A DNA stretch of 64,000 nucleotides from the NCBI RefSeq assembly GCF_047276495.1, contig NZ_CP178543.1, positions 7,564,001 through 7,628,000 on the forward strand, read 5' to 3'. The DNA comes from Capilliphycus salinus (GTDB lineage Bacteria > Cyanobacteriota > Cyanobacteriia > Cyanobacteriales > Microcoleaceae). Shown piece by piece: positions 1-9,201 of the stretch; the first letter of the stretch is position 1, and each line of letters starts with the position of its first letter. The notes under the pieces are model-generated. The model was not told the origin of the DNA and did no database searches. It saw only the letters and a list, made by a program, of their open reading frames with translations. Made by a program: the position numbers and the translations under genes.

Positions 1-1
1 T

Positions 2-757
2 AAGATATGGTTAATTGGGGGAACGAGCGAAAGTGCAACCTTAGCCAAGGCGATCGCTTCCGAACAAATTCCCTGTATAATTAGCGTAACCACAGATACC
101 GCTAAAACCCTTTATCCTCCCGAGTCTTCCCATCTGAAAATTTGGGTGGGAAAATTGGATAATCATCAAATTTCTGCATTTATTCAACAGGAAAATATCA
201 TCGCGATTTTGGATGCTTCTCATCCCTACGCTGTGGAAATTTCCAAGTTAGCGATCGCCACGTCTACAGAATATCATATTCCTTATTTGCGCTACGAACG
301 ACCCCGCTATCAAACAGAAGATTCTCAAACGATTCATTTAGACAGCTTTGAAACCTTGTTAACGGGGGATTACCTCGCACAACAACGGGTAATGTTAACT
401 CTAGGATACCGCAATTTAGCCCGTTTTAAAAGTTGGCAGGAACGTTCAACTTTGTTCGTGCGAATTCTCCCGTCTGAGGTTTCGTTAAAAGCCGCCTTGG
501 ATGCCGATTTTACCCCCGATAGGATTATAGCAATTCGTCCGCCCATTTCGCCAGAACTCGAAAAAGCACTCTGGAAACAGTGGAATATTTCCTTGGTTGT
601 TACCAAAGCGTCCGGCGTCGCCGGCGGAGAAGAAACCAAGCGAAAAGTTGCTTCAGAATTGGGAATTTCCTTGATTATTGTTGACCGTCCGCAACTCAAT
701 TATCCTCAACAAACGAGCGATTTAGATACTGCTATTCAATTTTGTTTAAATCAATAG
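2..757 (+). CDS. cobK: Precorrin-6A reductase (CobK/CbiJ), 5' end outside window
   Basis: The frame is open from base 2 to the TAG at 755-757, giving 251 visible residues; only the first one or two codons seem to be missing. The visible N-terminus reads IWLIGGTSESATLAKAI, the nucleotide-binding start typical of CobK/CbiJ, and the C-terminal part has the conserved TKASGVAGGEETKRK segment. The family reduces precorrin-6A with NAD(P)H in corrin ring (vitamin B12) synthesis in the cytoplasm. An internal ATG at 146 would remove the nucleotide-binding start, so it is not the real start. The next cobalamin gene in the window, cobQ, is 9 kb away, so the pathway is dispersed here. The stop codon overlaps the first base of a palindromic repeat. 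Confidence 0.9.
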   Translation, partial: KIWLIGGTSESATLAKAIASEQIPCIISVTTDTAKTLYPPESSHLKIWVGKLDNHQISAFIQQENIIAILDASHPYAVEISKLAIATSTEYHIPYLRYERPRYQTEDSQTIHLDSFETLLTGDYLAQQRVMLTLGYRNLARFKSWQERSTLFVRILPSEVSLKAALDADFTPDRIIAIRPPISPELEKALWKQWNISLVVTKASGVAGGEETKRKVASELGISLIIVDRPQLNYPQQTSDLDTAIQFCLNQ

Positions 758-816
758 GAGCGGGTTTATTAAGGTTGTTTTTGGGAAATCTATATTTGTT
801 CGGAACCCGCCCCTAC
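757..816. repeat. Palindromic GGGGCGGGTTTAT/AACCCGCCCCTAC element, copy 1
   Basis: The left arm GGAGCGGGTTTATTAA begins at the last base of cobK and the right arm GGAACCCGCCCCTAC ends at 815. The arms can pair across a loop of about 30 bases. It belongs to the dispersed family seen throughout this window. Confidence 0.75.
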
Positions 817-898
817 AGTATTCTTTTAAAAAATAGTCGCTTCGTAGTTGCGCTTTAGCGCATAAAAAATAAGCCAGAGCAACAACTACAAACTTGAA

Positions 899-1597
899 TT
901 ACTGCAATTGTTCGGGGTCAATTCCGGCTTCTCGCAGCCGTTCTTCTAATATTTTGATTCGCGCTTCTGCAAGTTCGGCACGTTGGCGTTCTTCTTCCGC
1001 ACGTTTTTCGGCTTCTTCTGCGCGTTTCGCCAGTTCGACGGGGGTTAGAAATCGTTTTCCGTCGGGATAATAAATTTCTAGTGTTTCTGCTGTCAGTTCA
1101 AAGCGAATATTCAAACGAGGACTTACCCAATTTTCAATCGCATCAATAACGGTTAACTCCCCCTCAGAACGCATCCAACCACAAAATTCTATTTTTCTCG
1201 GGTCAAACAGATAATATTCCTCAACGCCGTATTTTCGATAAAATTCAAACTTTTTCGCCATTTCTTTCTGGGTGTTCGAGGGAGAAAGAATCTCAAACAC
1301 GACTTGGGGCGAAATATTATCTTCTAACCATTGTAAATAGGAACCCCGTTCGCCTTTTTGTCTACCAAAAACCACCATAATATCGGGCGCTTGAGAAATA
1401 TTGTTACTTCCTTCTACCGGATACCAAAGCAAATCCCCCGCTACAAAAACATCTTCAACCTCAGCAAACAAAATGTCTAAATTCTCTTTGATTTTTACAA
1501 TCCAACGAAACTGCAAAGTATTATCAGCCATTGGTTGACCATCACTTTCGGGATAAATAATTTGGGATGGAGTTTCAGTTTCTAGATTTTGAACCAT
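899..1597 (-). CDS. Uma2 family (DUF820) restriction-endonuclease-fold protein
   Basis: The 232-aa product has the Uma2/DUF820 core: a PDIMVVFGRQKGERGSY segment, then QVVFEILSPSNTQKE and the YYLFDPR motif, matching the D...E-X-K style active-site layout of the PD-(D/E)XK fold. Residues of about 180-230 form a charged, Glu/Arg-rich coiled coil (AKRAEEAEKRAEEERQRAE), which many cyanobacterial Uma2 proteins carry. Cyanobacterial genomes contain dozens of these genes and their substrates are unknown. The nuclease role is predicted from the fold only. It is the most downstream of a run of minus-strand genes but is probably transcribed alone. Confidence 0.85.
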   Translation of the reverse strand: MVQNLETETPSQIIYPESDGQPMADNTLQFRWIVKIKENLDILFAEVEDVFVAGDLLWYPVEGSNNISQAPDIMVVFGRQKGERGSYLQWLEDNISPQVVFEILSPSNTQKEMAKKFEFYRKYGVEEYYLFDPRKIEFCGWMRSEGELTVIDAIENWVSPRLNIRFELTAETLEIYYPDGKRFLTPVELAKRAEEAEKRAEEERQRAELAEARIKILEERLREAGIDPEQLQ

Positions 1598-1643
1598 TGC
1601 TAGTTACCTCCAACTGTTAGATATTAGAAACCCGGTTTCTCTG

Positions 1644-3149
1644 TTATAACCAAATATTCGGAAAAATTGAATTGCTAACCTGTCGAACCGATTTGTTTAT
1701 TTGTCGCAAAGTTTGAATGTGTTCTTCGTCGGGTTGAACGGGAATGATAGACGCTTTTTCGCCGATTTTAAACTTGTCTACGATTAAATTTGCGGCTTCC
1801 AAACCGGTGACGTAGGCTTTTTCTTGCGACCACGAACCGTGACGGTTAATCACCCAATCCCCACTCATAAATACGTTCTCAAAGCCGGTTTTAGCCGGGA
1901 GTAAATATTGATAACTTCCGGGGAAGAAATGCGTGACCGCCTGTCGCAATTTTACGACGCTTTTATCGATAATTTTCGCTTCTCCAAAAGCGGGAATACA
2001 AGTGGTTAAATAACCCTGCACGATTTTAACGATTTCATCATCAGTCAACGGTAAAAATTGATTGGCGTGATAAAAATCCGCTTCGATAACTGTTCCCGGT
2101 TCGTCTTTAAATTCATCGTGTAAGGCGTTCAAATCAAAAAACGTCCAACCCGTCGTTTTATCGAACCCAAAACACGCATTGGAAGCGCGAATAATATTAA
2201 TTTTCCGGTCAAACCACAGCCGAGTTGATAACACATCCACCGCATTTAGGTTATTAATATTTCGGAATTCTGGGCGGTTTTGCAAAGCCGAACTTCCGGC
2301 TAATATTTTCTTCATTCCGGTAATTCCTACCCCGAAAATTACCGCATCCGCCGAGAATATTTCATCCCCACAAACGACCGCTTCCGCTTGACCCAATTCG
2401 TTAACTTTGATATCGCTAACACGCTTATTTGTTAAGACTTTTCCGCCCAATTGTTCGATCTGTTTTATCCAGGGTGAAAAAATGTGATCGCCCACCGTTC
2501 CCCGACACCAAACGACATCAAAATCCGGCTGATGTGCTAATATAAAATAGTACAACATTCCTAACGCTGCGGCTGCGGAACATTGTTCGCCGGGAGCAAA
2601 TAACCCCACTAATAACATCGGGTTAAACGCATCGTTATAAAGTCTGGCAGAAACACCGTATTGTTTAAAAAGTTCTCGGGCTGTGATACAATCATATCGT
2701 CGCCAAGCTTCGTCGGAATTGTCAAAATCAACGACGGCGTAAAGTAGGGGTAAAGCGGATAGGCGATCGCTTAACGGTAGGCGTTTAAATTGGGTGTAAA
2801 TAAACGTTCCGAGGGGGGTTGGAAGGTAAGGTAAATCTTGAAAAATTGGCGATTCTACTTCGAGTCCTGCGGGGGAATATTGGGCGGATCTCGTCCAAGG
2901 GGTAAACGGTTTTAAACCCAATTCATCCACCAAAGAAAAGATGTTTTGATAGGGATACCAAAACCCATGTATTCCGGCTTCTACTGAACGTCCTCCGGGC
3001 GTTTTCCAACCCGCAACTAAACCGCCAGGATGGGGACTCGCTTCCAACAAAGTCACATCATAACCTTGTTTGGCGAGGTGATAAGTTGCACCCAAACCAG
3101 CCCAACCCGCACCGACAACGACAACTTTTGGAGATTGTATTTCAGACAT
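1644..3149 (-). CDS. FAD-dependent amine-oxidase/carotenoid-desaturase-like oxidoreductase
   Basis: The 501-aa protein starts with a dinucleotide-binding fold (VVVVGAGWAGLGATYHLA, residues 9-26) followed by the second glycine motif HPGGLVAGW, as in phytoene and zeta-carotene desaturases and squalene-type dehydrogenases. The C-terminal FAD motif FMSGDWVINRHGSWSQEKA is typical of this superfamily. The substrate cannot be read from the sequence; it is not close enough to CrtP or CrtQ to give it those names. It lies 34 bp downstream of the NAD-dependent epimerase gene on the same strand, so the two are probably co-transcribed. Confidence 0.8.
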   Translation of the reverse strand: MSEIQSPKVVVVGAGWAGLGATYHLAKQGYDVTLLEASPHPGGLVAGWKTPGGRSVEAGIHGFWYPYQNIFSLVDELGLKPFTPWTRSAQYSPAGLEVESPIFQDLPYLPTPLGTFIYTQFKRLPLSDRLSALPLLYAVVDFDNSDEAWRRYDCITARELFKQYGVSARLYNDAFNPMLLVGLFAPGEQCSAAAALGMLYYFILAHQPDFDVVWCRGTVGDHIFSPWIKQIEQLGGKVLTNKRVSDIKVNELGQAEAVVCGDEIFSADAVIFGVGITGMKKILAGSSALQNRPEFRNINNLNAVDVLSTRLWFDRKINIIRASNACFGFDKTTGWTFFDLNALHDEFKDEPGTVIEADFYHANQFLPLTDDEIVKIVQGYLTTCIPAFGEAKIIDKSVVKLRQAVTHFFPGSYQYLLPAKTGFENVFMSGDWVINRHGSWSQEKAYVTGLEAANLIVDKFKIGEKASIIPVQPDEEHIQTLRQINKSVRQVSNSIFPNIWL

Positions 3150-3183
3150 ATTTGTTAAATTTTAGAGTTCAGATTTTCTAGGT

Positions 3184-4014
3184 TTATACAAGGGTTTGAG
3201 GGTGAATAAATTGATATCCTGATTCTTGGAGTTTTTGATTGGAAACCCGAACGTTGTAAGGTCGATTATTCGGTTGAGAGACATCCCAAGTTACGTTAGA
3301 AACATCATGTTTTTGACACAGAGAATTAATTAAATCCCGCAGCATCAGATTAGAATTATCGACCAAATTATAAATTCCTCCTAACTGATTTTGACGAACA
3401 AATTCTATCGCCCCGACGATATCATCCAAATGTATCCAAGCCGTCGGATAACGTCCGTTTCCCGGTTGAGTTGTCCCAAACATTCGACTAAAAATTTTGA
3501 CAATTTCTCGACCCGGACCATAAATTCCACCCAGTCGCAAAATACAAACTTTCAGATTTTCTGAGGCTAATTCGAGTAAAATTTCTTCGGTTTTGTGGAG
3601 GATTTGATAATTTTTACTGGATGGGGCTACAGGTGAATTTTCATCAACAGTCGCTCCATTTTGATCGCCGTATAACCCATAACTTCCGGTATAAATTATA
3701 TGCTTAACTTCGGGAACTTGAGGTAAAACTGCTGCTAAGGTTTGGGCGGTTTTCTGATAAGCTTGTTGATAGATTTGCGGATCTCTACCTTTGGCACCGA
3801 CACTCAACAAAACCGTATTTTGACCCTGCAAAACAGACTTTAACCCTTCTGCATCATTTCCATTAACAACAACCACTCGGTTAGCGATCTTTTCTAAACT
3901 TTCCACCCGTTGCGGAGTCGTGGTTGTCGCCGTAACTGTTAAGCCAAGGGTTTGACTCCAATAGCGAGAAACTGCACTCCCGACATAGCCACAGCCAATA
4001 ATTGCAACATTCAT
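3184..4014 (-). CDS. NAD(P)-dependent epimerase/dehydratase-family protein (extended SDR)
   Basis: The 276-aa protein begins MNVAIIGCGYVGSAVSRYW, a Rossmann GxGxxG motif at the extreme N-terminus. It has YTGSYGLYG and NYQILHKTEEILL around residues 110-150 and the LRLGGIYGPGR segment typical of sugar-nucleotide epimerase-like SDRs. The usual YxxxK is replaced by a less regular NYQILHKTEE arrangement, so classical epimerase catalysis is uncertain. It probably forms a two-gene unit with the downstream FAD oxidoreductase. Cofactor binding is clear; the substrate is unknown. Confidence 0.8.
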   Translation of the reverse strand: MNVAIIGCGYVGSAVSRYWSQTLGLTVTATTTTPQRVESLEKIANRVVVVNGNDAEGLKSVLQGQNTVLLSVGAKGRDPQIYQQAYQKTAQTLAAVLPQVPEVKHIIYTGSYGLYGDQNGATVDENSPVAPSSKNYQILHKTEEILLELASENLKVCILRLGGIYGPGREIVKIFSRMFGTTQPGNGRYPTAWIHLDDIVGAIEFVRQNQLGGIYNLVDNSNLMLRDLINSLCQKHDVSNVTWDVSQPNNRPYNVRVSNQKLQESGYQFIHPQTLV

Positions 4015-4102
4015 AGATAATATTATCGTTTGCTCAGAAAACCTTTATTATGATAGCAAGCTTGAGTGTTTTTTTCAGAATCTAGTTTTTCGAGTGTATT
4101 AC

Positions 4103-4660
4103 CTAGAGCGAAATTCCCAACTTTTGGAATCCCAAAAATAAAGCGGCTACGGTTCCCGCCACACAAATTTCGCCCCGGTTGATATATTCTATCACTTCAT
4201 TAACGGGAACTAAAACGACTTCAATTTCTTCGGTAATATCTAACTGACGTGCTTGTATTTTTTGAACATTAGCCGCTAAAAATAAATGAACGGAGTTTGT
4301 ATCTTTGACCGGATTATCGTATAATGTAGCTAACTTCACCATAGATTCGGGAACATAGCCGGTTTCTTCGGTAAGTTCGCGAGTGGCGGCGACTTCGGGA
4401 GTTTCTTCGGTGGGGTGAAAGCTTCCAGCAGGTAATTCTAATAAAACCTGACCGACCCCGTGTCGATATTGACGAACAAAGACAATTTCATTCTGGGGTG
4501 TTATCGGTAAAACCAAAGCAATATCGGGGCGAACATTGACATAAAAATCATCGATAATTGTTCCATTGGGCAACTCAACCGTATCTTTTCTAACCCGACA
4601 CCATTGATTATCTAATATAAGTTTAGAATCTAATTTTTTCCACTGAATGATTTTTTTCAT
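4103..4660 (-). CDS. Nudix hydrolase, ADP-ribose pyrophosphatase type
   Basis: With the ATG at 4660 the product has 185 aa; a longer reading from a TTG at 4708 is less likely because it adds a non-conserved stretch. The Nudix box is present (GSFHPTEETPEVAATRELTEETG), with the RELTEE metal-binding helix. The segment FVRQYRHGVGQVLLELPAG is characteristic of ADP-ribose/NDP-sugar pyrophosphatases. The role is probably hydrolysis of ADP-ribose or a related nucleoside diphosphate in the cytoplasm. The gene stands alone upstream of the epimerase gene with 88 bp between them. No regulatory signal is visible. Confidence 0.88.
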   Translation of the reverse strand: MKKIIQWKKLDSKLILDNQWCRVRKDTVELPNGTIIDDFYVNVRPDIALVLPITPQNEIVFVRQYRHGVGQVLLELPAGSFHPTEETPEVAATRELTEETGYVPESMVKLATLYDNPVKDTNSVHLFLAANVQKIQARQLDITEEIEVVLVPVNEVIEYINRGEICVAGTVAALFLGFQKLGISL

Positions 4661-4742
4661 GGCTGCAAGTTTCAGTAAAATTACGGAGAAAACGGGCGAA
4701 TTTATCAATGTTATATCATATCCAACTAATCAATAAGCGTAC

Positions 4743-4875
4743 TGGTAGGGGCGGTTTTTTTCATGTTATTTCTGATAAACATACATTGGTAGAAAACCCC
4801 TGTTCGGTTGGAGTAGGGGCGGGTTTATAAATATTATTTGCGAGAAACATACATTTGTACGGAACCCGCCCCTAC
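4743..4875. repeat. One intact and one decayed copy of the palindromic element
   Basis: The intact copy (4813-4875) has perfect arms GTAGGGGCGGGTT and AACCCGCCCCTAC. A degraded copy at 4743-4800 keeps the left arm and the same inner words (TTATTTCTGATAAACATACA against TTATTTGCGAGAAACATACA) but has lost most of its right arm. The two fill most of the 360-bp gap before the AMIN-domain gene; the rest (4876-5020) shows nothing clear. Confidence 0.75.
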
Positions 4876-5020
4876 AGGATAGGTAATTGTTGATTAGGGG
4901 TTTTACAACCGGAAGGAAAATCGATTTTTTTAGGGTTGCTTTTTGACCTAAAACATGATAATAAATGCTCAGAATGACATATTTAAAACCGCTTAAACTT
5001 TAACCCCGACAGACAGAACC

Positions 5021-6496
5021 ATGCAAACCCCAACATTCAAACAGAAATTTCAGCAAATCCCATCGTCGATCGCATCTGTTGTCTCTGTGTTGTATGGTAG
5101 CCTGTTAATGAGAACATCGGGCGCGATCGCATTGTCTGCCGTTTTGGGCGGATTAACAGTCAATTTACCGGTTTATGCGGCAATTTTAGAAGACTGGAAA
5201 ATTGACCCGGATACTGGTATAGTAGAAGTATTATTGCCCGAAGGCGTGCGGCCTCGTTTGTCGGTGGGGACCGAACCTCCGCGTTTAGTGGTCGATTTAC
5301 CCAATACGGAAATTGGCATCAACCTGACCGAACGCTTTGAGTCGGGAGTGATCAGCCAAGTCAGTTTCAGCCAAGCCGAACCCCAACTCGCCCAAATTGT
5401 AATAGAATTTAGTCCGGGAGTGGTTTTGGACGAACGGGAAATCGATTTTCGGCCGATTGGTATCGAAAACCTCTGGGTATTGCGTCCAACGATTGTAGAC
5501 CGTCCCGAACCCGCACCGCAATTTCCCACCGCCCAAACCCAACAGGCGCCCGCCACAGTTAATCAAACGGTCGATGAAGTCGATCAAACCGCTTCCGAGT
5601 CCGCTGCTGATTTAGAAGTCTCCGAAGCCACACAAACAGAACAACCCTCGCCCCCCCGAGAAACACTCACCCTGGAAACCCCCCAAACCCCGACGACAGC
5701 GCCCGGTTTTCAGCCGCCAACCGCCCCCGAAGAAACGCTGATTCCCAACCCCAGACCGGCGCCGGCTTCGGATATAGAAGCGCTGAGAATCCAGTTGGGA
5801 CAACCGAATCAACCCCAACCTCAGACCAACCCGTTACTTGAAACGACACCATCCCCACCCCCGACGGTCGGCGCCCAAGCCCAACCCGTTCCACCTCCAC
5901 CCCAGGATGATACAATCCGCTTTGGTCAACCGTTACCGAGAACTTCCCAACCTCAAAACAGGGTTTCTTCGAGAACCATTGACCGACGTCCTCCGAATGT
6001 GTTGCTGACGTCGGGAACTCAACTAACCCTCCGTTATCCTAACCCGAATGAAGTGCGGTTAAAAGATAAACCCGAACGGCAGGAGGTTTTACTCTTGCAA
6101 GGCGGTATAATCGATCAGGAGGGAAATTATATCGTTCCACCCAATACGCCGATTGTGGGATATTTTGAAACCAGTTCTAAAGGCAGTCGATTTATAGCCG
6201 AAGCGATTAATTTAGAAGGGCGCAGCATTCCCATTCAAGCCGAATCTGGTTGGATTCCCGGTCGATTAGACCCCGAACCGAAAAACGTTCTTCGCGATAC
6301 CGGAATTGGCGGGTTGGGGCTATTTTTGCTTACAGGTTTTACAGGTGTCGGTTTGTTGGTGGGGGCGCTTGGGGGTGCCGCCGTTGGTTTGGCTACCTCT
6401 CCCCAACCCACCACCTTAGAACCGAATCAAGTGATTGAAGTGCGTCTGACTGAAGAGTTGCGTCAATCACAATTTGTTTATATTCCCGAAGATTAG
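5021..6496 (+). CDS. AMIN-domain envelope protein
   Basis: The 491-aa protein has a hydrophobic export segment near residues 28-53 (SGAIALSAVLGGLTVNLPVYAA), then an AMIN domain (about 55-150: LEDWKIDPDTGIVEVLLPEG ... PRLVVDLPNT). A long Pro/Gln/Thr-rich linker (about 165-320) follows. The C-terminal half contains a conserved cyanobacterial domain ending in a glycine-rich hydrophobic stretch (GLGLFLLTGFTGVGLLVGAL). AMIN domains bind cell-wall or envelope partners, so this is probably a periplasmic or membrane-anchored envelope protein. Its final four bases overlap the stop codon of the convergent DUF3172 gene. Confidence 0.82.
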   Translation: MQTPTFKQKFQQIPSSIASVVSVLYGSLLMRTSGAIALSAVLGGLTVNLPVYAAILEDWKIDPDTGIVEVLLPEGVRPRLSVGTEPPRLVVDLPNTEIGINLTERFESGVISQVSFSQAEPQLAQIVIEFSPGVVLDEREIDFRPIGIENLWVLRPTIVDRPEPAPQFPTAQTQQAPATVNQTVDEVDQTASESAADLEVSEATQTEQPSPPRETLTLETPQTPTTAPGFQPPTAPEETLIPNPRPAPASDIEALRIQLGQPNQPQPQTNPLLETTPSPPPTVGAQAQPVPPPPQDDTIRFGQPLPRTSQPQNRVSSRTIDRRPPNVLLTSGTQLTLRYPNPNEVRLKDKPERQEVLLLQGGIIDQEGNYIVPPNTPIVGYFETSSKGSRFIAEAINLEGRSIPIQAESGWIPGRLDPEPKNVLRDTGIGGLGLFLLTGFTGVGLLVGALGGAAVGLATSPQPTTLEPNQVIEVRLTEELRQSQFVYIPED

Positions 6497-7014
6497 AATC
6501 GATCAGATTCGGGTCTCGGACGTGCGGGAGTCATTCCACCGGGTTGAGTCAGGAATAGATTCTCGGCACTATCATTTTGATAGATACAACTAATCTCAGG
6601 ACTACTATCCAACTCGCCGGTATAACCAAAGGTGTTCATCCGCTGTTTACACTCTCGTTCTTGTTCCGAAGAAATTAGATCTCTCTGTTTGAGAATTGTC
6701 CAGTTACTCGTCCGCAAGACACAACCGGGCTGCATTCGGGGTTGGGAGACATAGACGTTAAACGGGTTCAACGTCACAAAAACCCGCATATCTGTCACCA
6801 TCGCACTCGCCCCGAATTTAATACAAGTTTCGGTACTCGGTGCGCTGCGGTCAATAAATTGGCTAGAAGCGACGTTTTCCGGGGTAAAGGTCGTGGTCGA
6901 ACTAATGGCAATTCCAATCCCAATCCCTAATACTAATACACCACCAATCACGGCTAAAGCCGTAAAGTTAAAAGTTGACCGAGGTGCAGACGATGTGCGG
7001 GTTTTACGTTTCAT
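6493..7014 (-). CDS. DUF3172 family membrane-anchored protein
   Basis: The 173-aa product has a basic N-terminus (MKRKTRTSSAPRSTFNFT), one membrane segment at about residues 18-40 (ALAVIGGVLVLGIGIGIAIS), and an outside domain with four cysteines (ETCIKFG, PGCVLRT, ERECKQR, EISCIYQ) that could form disulfides. The family is restricted to cyanobacteria and its function is unknown. It is convergent with the AMIN-domain gene and overlaps its end by four bases. The ATG at 7012-7014 fits the family start. Confidence 0.85.
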   Translation of the reverse strand: MKRKTRTSSAPRSTFNFTALAVIGGVLVLGIGIGIAISSTTTFTPENVASSQFIDRSAPSTETCIKFGASAMVTDMRVFVTLNPFNVYVSQPRMQPGCVLRTSNWTILKQRDLISSEQERECKQRMNTFGYTGELDSSPEISCIYQNDSAENLFLTQPGGMTPARPRPESDRF

Positions 7015-7177
7015 ATTCGCTTAAAAGCAAGAAAAAATTTATAAAGAACAACAATTACAGACGTTTATCTTTCGGGTGTCAACTCGATTTACTGTACTAC
7101 CGCTATTTTAACAACTTGTCAACCGAACTGGGCGTCAAATAGCTGTCAGGTGTCAGGACTGTAGGGAGATGGGGAGA

Positions 7178-7440
7178 AAGAAGTCAGAAGTCAGAAGTCA
7201 GAAGTCAGAAGTTCAGGAGTTGGGAGTCACCGACAAACTGTTTACTGTAAACTGTTATCACTCTATGCACGAACTTCGCTCTCTTGCGAACTTCGCTCTC
7301 GACGGAAGCCGCCAAGTCGCAAGGAACGCGCTCTCGACGGAAGCCGCCAAGTCGCGAGTTCGCGCTGGTAATGAGTGACTGGTGACTGGTGACTGTAAAA
7401 GACTGGTGACTGTAAAACCCCTTGTCGGGACTGACAAGAT
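7178..7440. repeat. Cluster of short tandem repeats
   Basis: Three kinds of simple repeat fill the gap upstream of clpS. The 9-mer AGAAGTCAG is repeated at 7180-7210. A block GACGGAAGCCGCCAAGTCGC occurs twice, at about 7299 and 7347, with palindromic halves. GACTGGTGACTGTAAAA words occur at about 7380-7418. An open frame at 7169-7378 is made of these repeats and is not called as a gene. Confidence 0.6.
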
Positions 7441-7506
7441 TCATTACACTATGTAAAGTGAATCACTAATCTTAAATTTAGGAAACCCATATAAGGAGAT
7501 AGAGCC

Positions 7507-7788
7507 GTGTCTGTCGAAACAGTCGAGAAGCGTTCAACAGTCCGTAAGCTCGCACCACGTTACCGCGTATTGCTTCATAATGATGACTTTAACGGGATGG
7601 AGTATGTGGTGCAGGTCTTGCTCCAGACTGTACCGAGTTTAACTCAACCCCAAGCTGTTAGCATTATGATGGAAGCTCACACTAATGGTTTGGCTTTAGT
7701 GATTACTTGCGCCCAAGAACACGCTGAGTTTTATTGTGAAACGCTGAAAAATCATGGCTTGAGTAGTACCATTGAGCCAGATGAATAA
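7507..7788 (+). CDS. clpS: ATP-dependent Clp protease adaptor ClpS
   Basis: The 93-aa product has the ClpS signature YRVLLHNDDFNGMEYVVQVL (residues 19-38), which forms the N-degron pocket, and the later EAHTNGLALVITCAQEHAEFY segment. It delivers substrates with destabilising N-terminal residues to the ClpAP/ClpCP protease in the cytoplasm. The start is GTG at 7507, with a good ribosome-binding site (AAGGAGA) ending eight bases upstream. A strong intrinsic terminator follows at once, so the gene is a single transcription unit. Confidence 0.95.
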   Translation: MSVETVEKRSTVRKLAPRYRVLLHNDDFNGMEYVVQVLLQTVPSLTQPQAVSIMMEAHTNGLALVITCAQEHAEFYCETLKNHGLSSTIEPDE

Positions 7789-7808
7789 TACATTACTCTC
7801 AAATTAGA

Positions 7809-7860
7809 CACCCGGATTGATTTTCACGCCTGAAAATGTTTCCGGGTGATGGCTTTTTTT
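7809..7860 (+). terminator. Rho-independent terminator of clpS
   Basis: The perfect stem CACCCGGA (7809-7816) / TCCGGGTG (7841-7848) encloses a second perfect stem TTTTCA/TGAAAA and is followed by seven T residues at 7854-7860. Confidence 0.85.
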
Positions 7861-7891
7861 GTTTATTTATTGGTGCTTTTATTCTTATCTT

Positions 7892-8764
7892 TTGAAACTG
7901 AATCTCAGTCTGATTTCTACTTTTCCCGCTCCCCTGAGACTAACTTTGTTTATTCTCCTGTTGTTGGGGTTGTGGCTACCGTTGGCGGTTCCGATTTATG
8001 TATTGGGAAATGACCCAAATACCGTTAGTATTATTACTTTGCTGTTGCTGTATGTCGAGTTTATTTTGTTAGTGCGTTGGTGGGGAAAATCGATTTATTC
8101 TCAACCTCGAATGCTGCAACGTTACGGTTTATTTGTCAATTCTCAAGCGGTTTGGTTGTTCCTCAGTGGGTTGAGTTGGGGATGTTTGAGTTTGCTCAGT
8201 TTGTTCGCCCTAGAAGCTCTACTCGGATGGTTAACATGGTATCCTAATTCTCAGCTATTTCCTCAAGTGATTTTAGAAGGACTGGCGATCGCATTTGGGG
8301 TGGGTTTTGCTGAGGAATTGTTCTTTCGAGGTTGGTTGCTTGATGAACTTCTGCGAGACTATTCCCCCGTTTGGGCGGCTTGGGTTTGTAGCGGAATTTA
8401 TGCGATCGCTCATTTTATTAAACCCGTTGCTGAAATTATCCGCACCTGGCCGCAATTTCCCGGTTTAATTTTACTCGGATTAATTTTGGTTCGAGCAAAA
8501 TTTGTTATCGGTTCTTTTTCTAAAAAAACAGCCGTTTTTACAGGAAATTTGGGTTTACCGATTGGGCTTCATGGCGGATTAGTCTGGGGTTATTATATCA
8601 TAAGTGTAGGCGGAAAAGTTGAATATTCCGGGCGAGTTCCCGATTGGGTGGTGGGGATCGATCAAAATCCGTTGGCGGGTTTAATGGGATTGATGTTTTT
8701 AAGTGCGATCGCGATATTGATTAGAAAATTATCACCAAATCGGAACTTAACTAATTCTTTTTGA
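7892..8764 (+). CDS. CPBP family intramembrane glutamic endopeptidase
   Basis: This multi-span membrane protein (290 aa from the TTG at 7892) has all three CPBP/Abi motifs: the EExxxR motif in GFAEELFFRGWLLDEL, a His in YAIAHFIKP, and a third motif GLHGGLVWGYY. About seven hydrophobic segments are visible. The family includes CAAX-prenyl-type proteases; the substrate here is unknown. The start is uncertain: an in-frame TTG at 7859 lies inside the clpS terminator, and there is no ATG near. The TTG at 7892 is the more plausible start, although no good ribosome-binding site precedes it. Confidence 0.8.
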   Translation: MKLNLSLISTFPAPLRLTLFILLLLGLWLPLAVPIYVLGNDPNTVSIITLLLLYVEFILLVRWWGKSIYSQPRMLQRYGLFVNSQAVWLFLSGLSWGCLSLLSLFALEALLGWLTWYPNSQLFPQVILEGLAIAFGVGFAEELFFRGWLLDELLRDYSPVWAAWVCSGIYAIAHFIKPVAEIIRTWPQFPGLILLGLILVRAKFVIGSFSKKTAVFTGNLGLPIGLHGGLVWGYYIISVGGKVEYSGRVPDWVVGIDQNPLAGLMGLMFLSAIAILIRKLSPNRNLTNSF

Positions 8765-8826
8765 TTCTTAAATTTTGTAGACCGCTTAAACCGAAGTCAG
8801 ACCATCTCTATTATTGATTTAAGCTT

Positions 8827-9162
8827 ATGAAATTCACACCCGTTGCCACAATTTTATTATTAACCTCTGTTGGCTATATCAACCCCGCCCAAGCGGAATC
8901 TCCGTCTATTAACACCTCTCAAACGGTTATTTCTGCTACCCCAACAAAAGCAGAAATTCTGAATGCTTGTGTTCGCAATCAAGCCGAAACCTTACCGAAT
9001 CCTTACACCGATGTTGAACCGACTCATTGGGCTTATAAAGCGGTTTTAAGTATGTATTATTGCGGTGCTTTTCGTCAAGCCACACCGCCGGCTTTAATTG
9101 AACAATTGCTTCAGTCTGATTCTATTCCCGGACAAGAAACACAGGTTTCAGATGACTTGTAG
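8827..9162 (+). CDS. Small secreted protein with an SLH-like domain
   Basis: The 111-aa protein has a clear signal peptide (MKFTPVATILLLTSVGYINPAQA, probable cleavage after AQA). Its C-terminal part, NPYTDVEPTHWAYKAVLSMY, matches the start of an S-layer homology (SLH) domain (D-V-x-x-x-H-W-A). Only one partial SLH unit is present, compared with two or three in typical SLH proteins or SLH-porins. It may bind peptidoglycan-linked polymers; no enzymatic domain is visible. It is 62 bp downstream of the CPBP gene and could be co-transcribed. Confidence 0.65.
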   Translation: MKFTPVATILLLTSVGYINPAQAESPSINTSQTVISATPTKAEILNACVRNQAETLPNPYTDVEPTHWAYKAVLSMYYCGAFRQATPPALIEQLLQSDSIPGQETQVSDDL

Positions 9163-9201
9163 GGCGGGTTGAGAATTCATCTATATTTTCCCACTCTCAA
9201 C

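Noticed and set aside
7169..7378. A 69-codon frame upstream of clpS
   Set aside because: It consists of simple tandem repeats (SEVRSQKSEV-like words) and palindromic blocks.
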